Position numbers and translations under genes: made by a program
Notes under the pieces: model-generated
The model's database searches: none
The model's input: the letters and a program-made list of their open reading frames with translations, nothing else
What the model was told of the DNA's origin: nothing
Origin: Thiothrix sp.
GTDB lineage: Bacteria; Pseudomonadota; Gammaproteobacteria; Thiotrichales; Thiotrichaceae
Direction: 5' to 3'
NCBI GenBank assembly: GCA_020442915.1
Contig: JAGRJD010000023.1
Location: 19,014 to 83,013, forward strand
DNA: 64,000 nt
Part shown: piece after piece, positions 18,930 through 27,887 of the stretch
Layout of the letters: the number at the start of each line of letters is the position of its first letter
Numbering within the stretch: position 1 is the first letter of the stretch

Positions 18930-19621
18930 AAACCATTGGTTTGCTGGGCGGGATGAGCTGGGAGTCCACCACGCTTTACTATCAGCTTATCAATCAGGGC
19001 GTCAGGCAGGCGCTCGGCGGTCTGCATTCGGCAAAAATCGTGCTGTACAGTGTGGACTTTCACGAAATCGAACAGCGCCAGCATGCCGGGGACTGGGCAG
19101 GGACGGCGCTGATGCTGACTGATGCCGCCCGTCGTCTGGAGGCTGCCGGGGCTGATCTGCTGCTGATCTGTACCAACACCATGCACAAGGTCGCCCCGGC
19201 AGTTGAAGCCGCGACTGCCATGCCGTTGCTGCACATCGCCGATGCCACTGCCCGGCGGTTGCAGGCGGACGGTATCCGGCGTGTGGGCCTGCTCGGTACC
19301 CGCTTCACCATGGAGCAGGATTTTTACAAGGGGCGGCTGGAGCAGGATTTCGGACTGGAGGTGCTGGTCCCGGAAGCAGCAGCGCGTGAACAGGTCCACC
19401 GGATCATCTATCAGGAGCTGTGTCTGGGCGAAACCAGGGCGGCATCGCGGGCGCAGTATCTGGACATTATCGGGCAGCTGAAGCAGTGTGGTGCCGAGGC
19501 CGTGATTCTGGGTTGTACCGAGATCACCCTGCTGATCCAGCAGTCACATACGTCGCTGCCCCTGTACGATACCACGGCAATCCATGCCCAGGCGGCGGTG
19601 ACGGCGGCACTGGCCGGTTGA
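18926..19621 (+). CDS. Aspartate/glutamate racemase family protein
   Basis: A 231-residue protein starting MKTIGLLGGMSWESTTLYY, the standard opening of the Asp/Glu racemase (YgeA-like) family. The two catalytic cysteines are in LLICTNTMHK (Cys82) and VILGCTEI (Cys197). It catalyses cofactor-independent inversion of an amino acid, substrate unassigned. It overlaps the carboxylase gene by 4 bases, so translation is coupled, an unusual partnership. The downstream neighbour is convergent. Confidence 0.9.
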   Translation: MKTIGLLGGMSWESTTLYYQLINQGVRQALGGLHSAKIVLYSVDFHEIEQRQHAGDWAGTALMLTDAARRLEAAGADLLLICTNTMHKVAPAVEAATAMPLLHIADATARRLQADGIRRVGLLGTRFTMEQDFYKGRLEQDFGLEVLVPEAAAREQVHRIIYQELCLGETRAASRAQYLDIIGQLKQCGAEAVILGCTEITLLIQQSHTSLPLYDTTAIHAQAAVTAALAG

Positions 19622-19690
19622 AAAGGTCGATGGGCCAGCGCCCTGCCCGTAGTGTCTGCCGGGTTTTGTAAGTTGTGAACGGCCAAATGC

Positions 19691-20995
19691 TTACTTGAAC
19701 ATGGTCTGCGGAATCAGCAACGCAATCTGTGGAAACACCACGATAAACAACAAACACAACGCCATCGCCACCCAGAACGGCATCACACCCTTGAAAATCT
19801 CCGCCATCGGCACGTCCTGGGCAATGCTTTTGACCACAAACACATTCAAGCCGACAGGAGGCGTGATCATGCCCATCTCAATCGCAATCACCGACACCAC
19901 GCCGTACCAGATCGGATCAAACCCCAGGCCCGTGACCACCGGGAAGAAGATGGGTACCGTCACCACCAGCATCGCCAGCCCATCCATGAACATCCCCAGG
20001 ATCAGGTAGAAAACAATGATCAGCAGCAGGATACCGAAAGGCCCCAGATGGGTGGCCTGCAAGGCGTTACCCAGCGCTTCGGGCAAGTGGGTAAACGACA
20101 GGAACGGATTGAGCACACTGGCCCCGACCACAATCAGGAACAACATCGCCGAGGTATTGATGGTATCCTTACCAGCCTCAAACAATGTCCGCCAGCTCAG
20201 TTTGCCGGCGATGGCCGCCAGACCGATGACCAGGATCGCCCCGATACCGGATGCCTCCACCGGGGTAAACGCCCCCACATAGATACCGCCGATGGAGATC
20301 ACAATCACCACCAGTAACGGCAGCGCCCCGCTCAAGGCTTTCCAGCGTGCCGGCCAGCTCATCTGTTCATTGCGCGGCCCGGCAGCCGGGTTCAACGTAG
20401 TAATCAGCACAATCGCCAGAATAAACAGCGCAGTCAGCAAAATCCCCGGCAAAATCCCGGCCATGAACAACTGTCCGATACTTTCCTCGGTGAGAATGGC
20501 ATAAATGACAAACCCCGTAGACGGCGGAATCAGGAAACCCAGGGTTCCCCCGGCGGCCACTGACCCGGCAGCCAGATGATCGGCGTAGTGAAAGCGCTTC
20601 ATCTCGGGCAGGGCAGCGCGACCGATCGTCACGGCTGTGGCCACGGACGAGCCACTGACCGCCGAAAAGGCCGCACAACCCAGCACCGAAGCAGACGCCA
20701 GTCCGCCACGAAAACCACCCACCCAGGCAAACGCCGCCTCATACAAGCCCCGGCTGAAACCAGCGACCGAAGCGATATTACCCATCAGCAAAAACATGGG
20801 AATAACCAGCAGCGAATAATTGGAAATCGAGGAATAGGTTTCAGTGACCAACAAGGCCATGGCGGAACGTTCCCCGTTCAAGGCCCAGGTACCAAAGAAC
20901 CCCACCACCAGCATGGCCATGCCCACCGGCATGCGCAGGATCATGGCGACAAACATTACCACCAGACCCAGAATGCCAAACAGCAATTCAGACAT
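19691..20995 (-). CDS. dctM: TRAP transporter large permease (demethylation operon)
   Basis: A 434-residue DctM-type permease with about 12 helices. Typical motifs are AAFSAVSGSSVATAVTIGRAALPEM, GGTLGFLIPPSTGFVIYAILTE and EMGMITPPVGLNVFVV. It is the last gene of a seven-gene operon read right to left from 26751. Its start overlaps the small permease gene by 8 bases. It differs clearly from the DctM at 5910, so the window holds two non-equivalent TRAP systems. Position with demethylase and C1 genes suggests uptake of the methylated substrate. Confidence 0.92.
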   Translation of the reverse strand: MSELLFGILGLVVMFVAMILRMPVGMAMLVVGFFGTWALNGERSAMALLVTETYSSISNYSLLVIPMFLLMGNIASVAGFSRGLYEAAFAWVGGFRGGLASASVLGCAAFSAVSGSSVATAVTIGRAALPEMKRFHYADHLAAGSVAAGGTLGFLIPPSTGFVIYAILTEESIGQLFMAGILPGILLTALFILAIVLITTLNPAAGPRNEQMSWPARWKALSGALPLLVVIVISIGGIYVGAFTPVEASGIGAILVIGLAAIAGKLSWRTLFEAGKDTINTSAMLFLIVVGASVLNPFLSFTHLPEALGNALQATHLGPFGILLLIIVFYLILGMFMDGLAMLVVTVPIFFPVVTGLGFDPIWYGVVSVIAIEMGMITPPVGLNVFVVKSIAQDVPMAEIFKGVMPFWVAMALCLLFIVVFPQIALLIPQTMFK

Positions 20996-21533
20996 GTTTG
21001 TTCACTCCACAGCGCCACAGATCGGCAACCTGGATGACCAGCATTGTGGCATACAGCGCCGCACCCAGCACAATCAAGGCATAAAAAGGCCACAACGGAA
21101 TGGCCAGCATATTGGTGGCATCGCCAAATTCGGCGGCATCCAGCGCCTGCAAGCCAGAGCGGTAAGCCAGCGCATACAGCACAAACGCAGCAATCAGGCG
21201 GCTCAGCAAATCACCCGCATAGCGCCCGTATTTGCCAATGTAGGCATCCAGTACATCCACCCGGATGTGTTGCTCGCCATGGGCAGCGGGCAGCATCGCC
21301 AGTGCCACCATGGCCACCAGACACAATTGCAGGATTTCATTGCTGCCCAGCAACGGGGCGGCAAACACGTAACGGGCGACGACGCTGGCGGTGATGACCA
21401 GCAACAATATCGCCAGGCTCAGCACCGACAAGGCAGTCGATGCGCGCACCGCCCACTGGATGGGGCGCGCATCAGCCCAGCGGCGGCCACATCCCGTGGC
21501 CGGATGGGTGGTATTCGTATCATCCGTCGTCAT
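20988..21533 (-). CDS. dctQ: TRAP transporter small permease (demethylation operon)
   Basis: A 181-residue protein with four hydrophobic helices. The segment LAILLLVITASVVARYVFAAPLLGSNEI is typical of DctQ. A hydrophilic N-terminal extension of about 25 residues precedes helix 1. It overlaps dctP by 4 bases (ATGA) and dctM by 8, so the three subunits are translationally coupled. Confidence 0.88.
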   Translation of the reverse strand: MTTDDTNTTHPATGCGRRWADARPIQWAVRASTALSVLSLAILLLVITASVVARYVFAAPLLGSNEILQLCLVAMVALAMLPAAHGEQHIRVDVLDAYIGKYGRYAGDLLSRLIAAFVLYALAYRSGLQALDAAEFGDATNMLAIPLWPFYALIVLGAALYATMLVIQVADLWRCGVNKHV

Positions 21534-22516
21534 GGCTGTAACGCCTTCACATAAGCACTGGCTTCAAGACCGGCCTTGTCGGCATCATCAATCACCTGTT
21601 GGGTAACCTTAGCAGCAGCGGCATCAAACGGTGCGGCCTCATCGGCACTCAGGGTAATGACTTCCTTACCGGGGAGGGCTGCAAAGTCGGCCAGCGCCTT
21701 GTCGGCAACCTCCAGTTGAATCCTGTTGGCATTGAGTGCGGCTGTCTTGCCGGCTTCCTGCACCACCGCCTGCTGGGAATCCGGCAAGTCCTTGAAACTA
21801 TCCCGGTTCATGATCAGGAAAAAGCTGGAAATGGTCGGCTGCATGCCTTGCGTGACATATTTGGTGACTTCGGCGAGCTTGAAGGTCTGCAAGGTGGTGG
21901 CATCAATCATGGCCCCGTCAATCACCCCGGTCTGCATGGCATTGTAGATGTCGGTAGCCGGCAGCGACACCGGCGCGGCTCCCCAGGCTTCCAGCACGCG
22001 CCCGCCATTACGGGATGGGGTACGGATCTTCAGGCCCTTGAGATCCTGCATGCTGCGTACCGGCTTGTCAGCCATCAGCAGCAAATTGGGCGCATTGTTC
22101 CACAAACCCAATAACACCACGCGGCGGTATTCCTTACTCAGGTCGGCCAGACTGGCCTGCACCCGTTCGGTACCCGTGTCAGCGCTGATGACACCCGGCA
22201 ATTCAGTCAACAGTGTCTTGGGGAAACTGGAGGCGGTGTAGCCCGGCAGGGCAAACACAATATCAGCCACGCCATTGACCGCCCGATTGAATTGCTCCAC
22301 CGGGCCAGTCCCCAGCTCACCGCCCATGAACACCCGCACCGTGACCTCGCCATCGGTTTTTGCCTTGACCTCATCGGCGAACGGCGCATACACACCGGCT
22401 GCATAAGGGTGCGTGGCGGGCTGGAAGTCAGCCAGTTTCAGTTCCACCGCCAGCGCAGCAGTTGTCGCCACACTCAACAGCAGGCCCATTAATATGCCAA
22501 CAAATCGGTTTCTCAT
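21530..22516 (-). CDS. dctP: TRAP transporter substrate-binding protein (demethylation operon)
   Basis: A 328-residue binding protein with a Sec signal (MRNRFVGILMGLLLSVATTAALA). The DctP-family core is seen in GLKIRTPSRNG, with Arg165 at the position that binds a carboxylate in this family, and in MQTGVIDGAMIDATTLQTFKL. The ligand is therefore probably an organic acid. It lies 34 bases after purU and before the two permease genes. It is only distantly similar to the DctP at 8011, and its pocket region (FFLIMNRDSFKDLP) suggests a different ligand class. AGGAGG precedes the ATG. Confidence 0.9.
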   Translation of the reverse strand: MRNRFVGILMGLLLSVATTAALAVELKLADFQPATHPYAAGVYAPFADEVKAKTDGEVTVRVFMGGELGTGPVEQFNRAVNGVADIVFALPGYTASSFPKTLLTELPGVISADTGTERVQASLADLSKEYRRVVLLGLWNNAPNLLLMADKPVRSMQDLKGLKIRTPSRNGGRVLEAWGAAPVSLPATDIYNAMQTGVIDGAMIDATTLQTFKLAEVTKYVTQGMQPTISSFFLIMNRDSFKDLPDSQQAVVQEAGKTAALNANRIQLEVADKALADFAALPGKEVITLSADEAAPFDAAAAKVTQQVIDDADKAGLEASAYVKALQP

Positions 22517-22550
22517 GATTTCTCCTCCTAAGTCAGTGAATGATAGCTTG

Positions 22551-23417
22551 TTACTTGAAAATCACCGTGCGGTTGCCGTCCAGGATAATGCGCCGTTGAC
22601 AATGCCAGTACACCGCACGCGCCAGCACCAGGGTCTCGATATTCTTGCCCATGCGTGCCATTCTGGCGCTGTCATGGTTGTGTTCATGGCGCTGCACATC
22701 CTGCTCAATGATCGGCCCCTCGTCCAGATCGCTGGTGACATAATGCGCGGTGGCACCGGAAACCTTCACCCCGCGTGCATGGGCCTGATGATAGGGTCTG
22801 GCGCCCTTGAAGCTTGGCAGGAAGGAGTGGTGGATATTGATGGCTCGCCCTTGCAGATGACGACACATCGCATCCGAGAGAATCTGCATGTAACGCGCCA
22901 GTACCAGCAATTCGGCCTGTGAATCCTGCATGATGTCCCGTATCTTTTGCTCCTGTTCCGGCTTGTTCCGGGCGTTGACCGGCAGATAGTGGAAGGGTAG
23001 TCCATACCATTCCACCTTGTCCCTGAAAACTTCGTGGTTCGAGACCACGCCCACAATCTCGGCGGGGAAGGATTCCGCCTCTTCCTGCCAGCGGAACAGC
23101 AGGTCATTCAGGCAATGCCCATGCTGGGAAACCGCAATCAGAATCCTGGGTTTGGCTTCAGCGTCATACAGTTCCCAGTGCATGTCGAACTGCGCGGCCA
23201 GTGGCTGGAACTTTTCCCGGATCTGGGCGAGCGTCAGCGCCGGGGCATCTGCTGAAGACTTTGAAAATTCCCAGCGTGCAAAGAAACGCTGTTTTTCCAG
23301 ATCGGCATATTCGGCGGCCTCCAGCACCGTACAGTCAATCTCGTAGAGAAAATTTGACACACTGCGGACAATCCCCAGGGTTTCGGGGCAATCGATTTTC
23401 AGGATATAGCGGCTCAT
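22551..23417 (-). CDS. purU: Formyltetrahydrofolate deformylase
   Basis: A 288-residue protein from the ATG at 23417, which has a strong GGAGGAG ribosome-binding site; the frame extends 10 codons further but without one. An N-terminal ACT-like domain (YILKIDCPETLGIVRSVSNFL) precedes a formyl-transferase-like domain with INIHHSFLPSFKGARPYHQA and SDLDEGPIIEQD. PurU hydrolyses 10-formyl-THF to formate and THF. In this operon it would regenerate free THF after methyl-group oxidation. The gene sits between folD and dctP. Confidence 0.95.
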   Translation of the reverse strand: MSRYILKIDCPETLGIVRSVSNFLYEIDCTVLEAAEYADLEKQRFFARWEFSKSSADAPALTLAQIREKFQPLAAQFDMHWELYDAEAKPRILIAVSQHGHCLNDLLFRWQEEAESFPAEIVGVVSNHEVFRDKVEWYGLPFHYLPVNARNKPEQEQKIRDIMQDSQAELLVLARYMQILSDAMCRHLQGRAINIHHSFLPSFKGARPYHQAHARGVKVSGATAHYVTSDLDEGPIIEQDVQRHEHNHDSARMARMGKNIETLVLARAVYWHCQRRIILDGNRTVIFK

Positions 23418-23462
23418 TGGAACTCCTCCATTCAGGTTCAGATGCACCCGCTGGTGCGTGCA

Positions 23463-24374
23463 TCAGGGGTGTGGTGGGTGCAGGGTTGGCGCATCCCAGC
23501 CAAGGGAACCAATACCCTCACCTTCACCAGCCAGGCGCGTGGCACTGCGCAAGGTATTGTCGATCAGCATGGTGACGGTCATGGGGCCGACCCCACCGGG
23601 CACCGGGGTGATCCAGGCGGCTTTCTCGCTGACGCCCTCAAAATCAACATCGCCGACAATGCGGCCATCGGCCAGGCGGTTGATGCCGACATCGATGACC
23701 ACGACTCCCCGGCGTACCATTTGCGGCACAATCAGATTAGGGCGACCGGCGGCCACGATCAGGATGTCGGCGAGAATGGTGTGCTGGGCCAGGTCGCGGG
23801 TACGTGCGTGACAGACGGTGACGGTGGCTTCCTTTTGCAGCAGCATCAGCGCCATCGGCTTGCCGACAATATTGCTGGCCCCGACAATGACGACATTCTG
23901 CCCGGCAACGTCAATCCCGGCGGTTTCCAGCAGCAACTGGACGCCATACGGGGTGCATGGCGGGAAAATGGTATTGCCGGTGGCCAGCGCGCCCACGTTA
24001 TAAAGGTGAAAGCCGTCGACATCCTTGTTGACATCAATGGCTTCCAGCACCCGGCGCATGTCAATGTGCGCCGGCAGCGGCAGTTGCACCAGGATGCCGT
24101 GTACCGTGTCATCGGCATTCAGCGCTTCAATGCGTTGCAACAAGTCGGCTTCGCGGGTGTCAGCGGGCAGTGAATGTGTGCTGGAGTGGACACCGCACTC
24201 TTCGCAGGCTTTTATCTTGTTGTTGACGTACACGCGGGAGGCGGGGTTATCCCCCACCAGCACCACCGCCAGCCCCGGCACAATGCCTTGCTGCTTGAGG
24301 TGCTCGGCGTGGCGGCGGAAATTCTGGCGCAACTGGCGTGACAGCGCCTTGCCGTCAATGATCCGGGCGCTCAT
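23463..24374 (-). CDS. folD: Methylene-THF dehydrogenase / methenyl-THF cyclohydrolase
   Basis: A 303-residue protein. YVNNKIKACEECGV carries the catalytic lysine of FolD, GILVQLPLPAHID and GRSxxVGxP-like GASNIVGKPMALMLL form the substrate and NADP sites, and ITPVPGGVGPMTVTML is a signature. The usual GRS is GAS here, a conservative change worth noting. FolD converts 5,10-methylene-THF to 10-formyl-THF. The start overlaps the metF stop by 4 bases. A C-terminal tail of about 18 residues (GEGEGIGSLGWDAPTLHPPHP) exceeds the usual length. Confidence 0.95.
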   Translation of the reverse strand: MSARIIDGKALSRQLRQNFRRHAEHLKQQGIVPGLAVVLVGDNPASRVYVNNKIKACEECGVHSSTHSLPADTREADLLQRIEALNADDTVHGILVQLPLPAHIDMRRVLEAIDVNKDVDGFHLYNVGALATGNTIFPPCTPYGVQLLLETAGIDVAGQNVVIVGASNIVGKPMALMLLQKEATVTVCHARTRDLAQHTILADILIVAAGRPNLIVPQMVRRGVVVIDVGINRLADGRIVGDVDFEGVSEKAAWITPVPGGVGPMTVTMLIDNTLRSATRLAGEGEGIGSLGWDAPTLHPPHP

Positions 24375-25312
24375 ACGCTGATCCCGTTTTCAGTCAGTTC
24401 AAAGCGTCCCGCCGCGACATCCGCTGCCCATTGGGCCGTGACAGGAAACGCACCCAGGGTAAACAGGTGAATACCGCTGATATTGGCCTGCGGTTGGGTA
24501 CTGGCATACTGCGCCAGGTCGCGTACCAGTTTGTCCGGGGTTTGCAGCAGCAGCAGTTTGTGAACCTGTTTCGCCTGTTTGGTCAGGAAGGTGATCGATG
24601 GCCCGACCCCGCAATTGGCCGCATGCCCGATCAGTGACTTCAGGCTGGCCGGGCCGGGTATGCCCACTACCAGCGGCAACTGATTGCCTTCTTCACGAAC
24701 GCGCTCGATCCAGTCAATGATCGGCTGGGCTTCAAACACGAATTGCGTGATCATGTACATGTCAGCACCGGTCAACTCCGCATAACGGATTTTGCGCTGC
24801 CCGTACTCACGCAGGAACAGGCGTTCAATATCAGGGCTGCCTTCCGGGTGCCCGGCAATGCCGATGGACTTGATGCCGAAACGGTCAAACAGGCCGGTCT
24901 CCAGCAGCGCGGCAGAATCCTCGAATTCCCCGGCGGCTTCACGGTCAGCACCACCCAGCGCCAGCACGGCAGTGACACCGGCTTCCGAGGTGGCGCGGTC
25001 AAGGTAATCACGCAGTGTCTGCTGGTCGGGAATGCTGCGGGCGGTGAAATGCGGCACCGGCTGCATGCCCTCATCGCTCAGGCGTTTGCAGGTGCTCAGG
25101 GTTTCATTGAAATCGCTGCCCGGCAGGGCGGTGACATATACCCGCGTCCCCGGCTTGAGGTGCTCACGGAAATCGGGAATCTTGGCCGCCCCTCTGGGGG
25201 TGATTTCGATACTGAAAGGGTTCATCAGCCCGATGATGGCCTGGGTCGGGTCAGCGCCGGGCTGCCGGGCGTCAGGTGTATCACCGGGTGCGGTATTGGG
25301 TTGTCTGGACAT
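24371..25312 (-). CDS. metF: 5,10-methylenetetrahydrofolate reductase family protein
   Basis: A 313-residue protein from the ATG at 25312 (GGTGA seven bases upstream); a TTG four codons earlier is possible. FSIEITPRGAAKIPDF, HFTARSIPDQQTLRDYL and ALGGADRE correspond to the conserved FAD-barrel segments of MetF. Biosynthetic MetF reduces methylene-THF to methyl-THF. Here, beside an O-demethylase that makes 5-methyl-THF, it would run in the oxidative direction, as proposed for the metF next to ligM in Sphingobium. Its divergence from biosynthetic MetF fits a catabolic role. Confidence 0.9.
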   Translation of the reverse strand: MSRQPNTAPGDTPDARQPGADPTQAIIGLMNPFSIEITPRGAAKIPDFREHLKPGTRVYVTALPGSDFNETLSTCKRLSDEGMQPVPHFTARSIPDQQTLRDYLDRATSEAGVTAVLALGGADREAAGEFEDSAALLETGLFDRFGIKSIGIAGHPEGSPDIERLFLREYGQRKIRYAELTGADMYMITQFVFEAQPIIDWIERVREEGNQLPLVVGIPGPASLKSLIGHAANCGVGPSITFLTKQAKQVHKLLLLQTPDKLVRDLAQYASTQPQANISGIHLFTLGAFPVTAQWAADVAAGRFELTENGISV

Positions 25313-25410
25313 GAGTATCACCAAATGGCTGCTGCCTGGAACACCCGGCTGGCGGTGCCGCCGGGAGTCCGACAGATAGATTGGAAAGTTCAGCGCTGTT
25401 TAGTAATACT

Positions 25411-26751
25411 TCAGGCGAAAGGGCCGGAAGCAATGCGCGCACGGATGGTGGTCTGGACATGACGCTCCACACCCGGTTTCCGCGAACCACCGTTTTCCTC
25501 ACCCCAGACGATTTCAACCTCGGTACCGTCCCTGGCATCCGTTTCGTTGATCATGGCCAGCGAAATCCAGCCGCGCACATTGGCGGTGTAAACCGGATAC
25601 AGCGAAACCCCGACCATTTTTCCGTTCAACATCACTTTGTCGAACGGCAGGGTGGCGTAATGGGCCGCCGGCATTTCCATGAATTTGTAGCGCTCGCCGG
25701 TGCTGAACATGCTCTGGAACACCTTCATCACGTCGTCCGGGTTCCACTTCAGCCATTTCTTGGTGCGGTGCGGCTGATCCTGCATTTTCTGCAAGGCCTG
25801 CTTGCCAATGAATTCATGGTCTTCAAACTTGATCAGCTTGCCGTAGCCCAGATCCCAGGGGGTCTGGTAATAATCTTCAATATTGTCGGAGTAGAAACTG
25901 CCGCCCAGTGAGGCATTGGCCTCAAAGCCATTACCGCTTAACCATTCACGGTAAGCCTTCATCTTTTCGCCTGAATAGATGGCCGGAGTAGGTGAGGGAA
26001 TCCAGCCCGATTCGTGCGCCACGGTGGAATAGGTGCGGCTGCCGCCCAGCTTCAGGCCCAGGTCTTCGCCGACGGACTGGAGGGTTGCGATCACGCCATC
26101 AATTTCCTCCATCGGCCCCCAGAACTCCAGGCCGGGTGCGCCTGACATGCGGTGGTTCAGGCCGGTGACCTTGTACTTGCCGATCTTGAACTCGGCCATG
26201 CTGAAGAACGGGATTTCCGGCATCGGGCCACCATTGGCACGCTCAAAAATCTGGCTGGCGGTCGGGCCTTGTACCTGAAGGCGGAAACGGCTGCGCTGGT
26301 TGGGGTTGCTGACACTGCGCTCGTCACGGCGTACTTTCACGTCATAATCACCGGTCACGGCGTTGTATTCCACCCAGTTGGGTGTGGCTGGCCGCCCCAC
26401 AATGCTGACCAGGTTGTTGTCCTGATGGAACAGGATGCTGTCACCGATCACATAGCCGTCAGGGTTGCAGCACACGATCTGCTTGGCCTTGTTGACCGGG
26501 AAATTCTTGTAGCCATTCACCGAGACATCCGACAGCAGGCGATAGACATCAGGCCCCTCGAAAAAAGTGTCGGTCATGTGGTAGGACTGATTGAAGAGCA
26601 CCGCGCCCTTCATCCACGATTCCTGCTCGTCGCGCCAGTTGCTGTACTCGCTTTGCACCGGAAAGATATAAGGGCCAACCTGCGAGTTGCGCAGCATTTC
26701 CACTGCACCGCCTGATTGGTTGATCTTGTCTTCAAGGGAAAAACCGGACAT
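25411..26751 (-). CDS. LigM-like tetrahydrofolate-dependent O-demethylase (GcvT/DmdA superfamily)
   Basis: A 446-residue GcvT-fold methyltransferase, first gene of the operon, with AGGAGG eight bases before the ATG. The segments GGAVEMLRNSQVGPYIFPV, NKAKQIVCCNPDGYVIGDSI, MSGAPGLEFWGP, ESGWIPSPTPAIYSGEKMKA and GGSFYSDNIEDYYQTPWDLGYG align closely, from memory, with LigM, the vanillate/3-O-methylgallate demethylase of Sphingobium SYK-6 (about 470 residues). Such enzymes move a methyl group to THF. The adjacent metF, folD and purU support this. Substrate could be a methoxylated aromatic acid or another methylated compound; DmdA (DMSP) is a more distant relative. Confidence 0.85.
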   Translation of the reverse strand: MSGFSLEDKINQSGGAVEMLRNSQVGPYIFPVQSEYSNWRDEQESWMKGAVLFNQSYHMTDTFFEGPDVYRLLSDVSVNGYKNFPVNKAKQIVCCNPDGYVIGDSILFHQDNNLVSIVGRPATPNWVEYNAVTGDYDVKVRRDERSVSNPNQRSRFRLQVQGPTASQIFERANGGPMPEIPFFSMAEFKIGKYKVTGLNHRMSGAPGLEFWGPMEEIDGVIATLQSVGEDLGLKLGGSRTYSTVAHESGWIPSPTPAIYSGEKMKAYREWLSGNGFEANASLGGSFYSDNIEDYYQTPWDLGYGKLIKFEDHEFIGKQALQKMQDQPHRTKKWLKWNPDDVMKVFQSMFSTGERYKFMEMPAAHYATLPFDKVMLNGKMVGVSLYPVYTANVRGWISLAMINETDARDGTEVEIVWGEENGGSRKPGVERHVQTTIRARIASGPFA

Positions 26752-26886
26752 GGATTACCTCCTCCTTTGGGTCTGAAATGGTCCTTTCACTCACATCTCC
26801 AGTCAGAAGATTCATGAATGGTGAGTGCATGACAGCCATATTATCGATGACGTAGCGCGAAAAAAAGCGGCATATCGCGTGATCAC

Positions 26887-26905
26887 TTATTCCAGTCTGG
26901 AATAA
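26887..26905. promoter_or_regulatory. LysR-type operator between demethylase and lysR genes
   Basis: TTATTCCAGTCTGGAATAA is a perfect 9-bp inverted repeat around one base and contains the T-N11-A core (TTCCAGTCTGGAA) of LysR-family sites. It lies 64 bp upstream of the lysR ATG and 135 bp upstream of the demethylase ATG, the usual layout for an autoregulated divergent LysR activator. Confidence 0.7.
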
Positions 26906-26969
26906 ATAGAAGCGTTGTTCAGCAGTGTCGTTTATGATGGTGTGTCCGGTGTCTTGAGCAGGAATCATC

Positions 26970-27878
26970 ATGGATACACTCACCAACCTCAAAACCTTTG
27001 TTGCCGTTGCCAAATACGGCGGCTTTTCCGATGCGGCCCGGCAACTGGATGTGGTGCCCTCCGTGGTCGCCAAGCGCATCTCCCAGCTTGAACAAAGCAT
27101 GCAGACCCGTCTGTTCCAGCGCTCGACGCGGCGCGTGCGCATTACCGAGGCTGGTGTGCAACTGTATGGGCGGGTTCCTGGCCTGCTGGCCGAATTTGAG
27201 GAGGTGGTCAGTAGTGTGCAACGCGATGACAAGAAGCTCGAAGGCCATATCCGCATCATGGCACCGACCACCTTGACCCTGATGCACCTGAGCCAGACCT
27301 TCAGCGCCTTCATGGCACAACACGAGCGCATTACCCTGGAAATCGCCCTGGTTGACCTTTCCAGCAACCCCGAAGAACAAGCCTGTGACCTGGCCATCAG
27401 CGGCAGGGTTGCCAGCTACGAGGGTGTGATTGACCTGCCGTTATGCTCAACGCAGCGTGTGCTGGTCGCTGCGCCCGATTACCTCGGGAAACATGCCCTC
27501 ACCTTGAGCCATCCCCGTGAACTTATTGAGCATCCGTGCCTGGTGTTTTCGCCTTCGGGCAAGTGCTGGAATTTTCAGGGTAAGCGGGGAGTGCGTTCGG
27601 TGGAGGTGACTCCGCGCCTGCTGGCTGATGACAATATCACCTTGCTGCATGCCGCCATCCAGGGGCTGGGGATTGCGGTATTGCCAAACTATATTGCGGC
27701 GGAGGCGATTGCCAACGGTGCCCTGGAACATCTGCTGCCCGACTACCCATTGCAGGAAACCTGGTTTCGGGCTTATGTCCCCAAACGGCGCTTGCAGATT
27801 GCCCGCGTCCAGGCCCTGATCGACTGGATAACGGCAGACCTCAAGCAGTTTTCCGAGGGTTGGCGGCTGGAAGCTTAG
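26970..27878 (+). CDS. LysR-type transcriptional regulator of the demethylation operon
   Basis: A 302-residue LysR protein. An N-terminal winged helix (residues 5-62, MDTLTNLKTFVAVAKYGGFSD and SVVAKRISQLEQSMQTRLFQR) is followed by a two-lobed effector domain. It reads divergently from the O-demethylase gene, and the 218-bp intergenic region holds a palindromic T-N11-A site. It probably activates the operon in response to the imported substrate or a metabolite. Glutamine codons in its first 135 codons are 6 CAA to 4 CAG, unlike neighbouring chromosomal genes. Confidence 0.92.
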   Translation: MDTLTNLKTFVAVAKYGGFSDAARQLDVVPSVVAKRISQLEQSMQTRLFQRSTRRVRITEAGVQLYGRVPGLLAEFEEVVSSVQRDDKKLEGHIRIMAPTTLTLMHLSQTFSAFMAQHERITLEIALVDLSSNPEEQACDLAISGRVASYEGVIDLPLCSTQRVLVAAPDYLGKHALTLSHPRELIEHPCLVFSPSGKCWNFQGKRGVRSVEVTPRLLADDNITLLHAAIQGLGIAVLPNYIAAEAIANGALEHLLPDYPLQETWFRAYVPKRRLQIARVQALIDWITADLKQFSEGWRLEA

Positions 27879-27887
27879 GGCTGTTTT

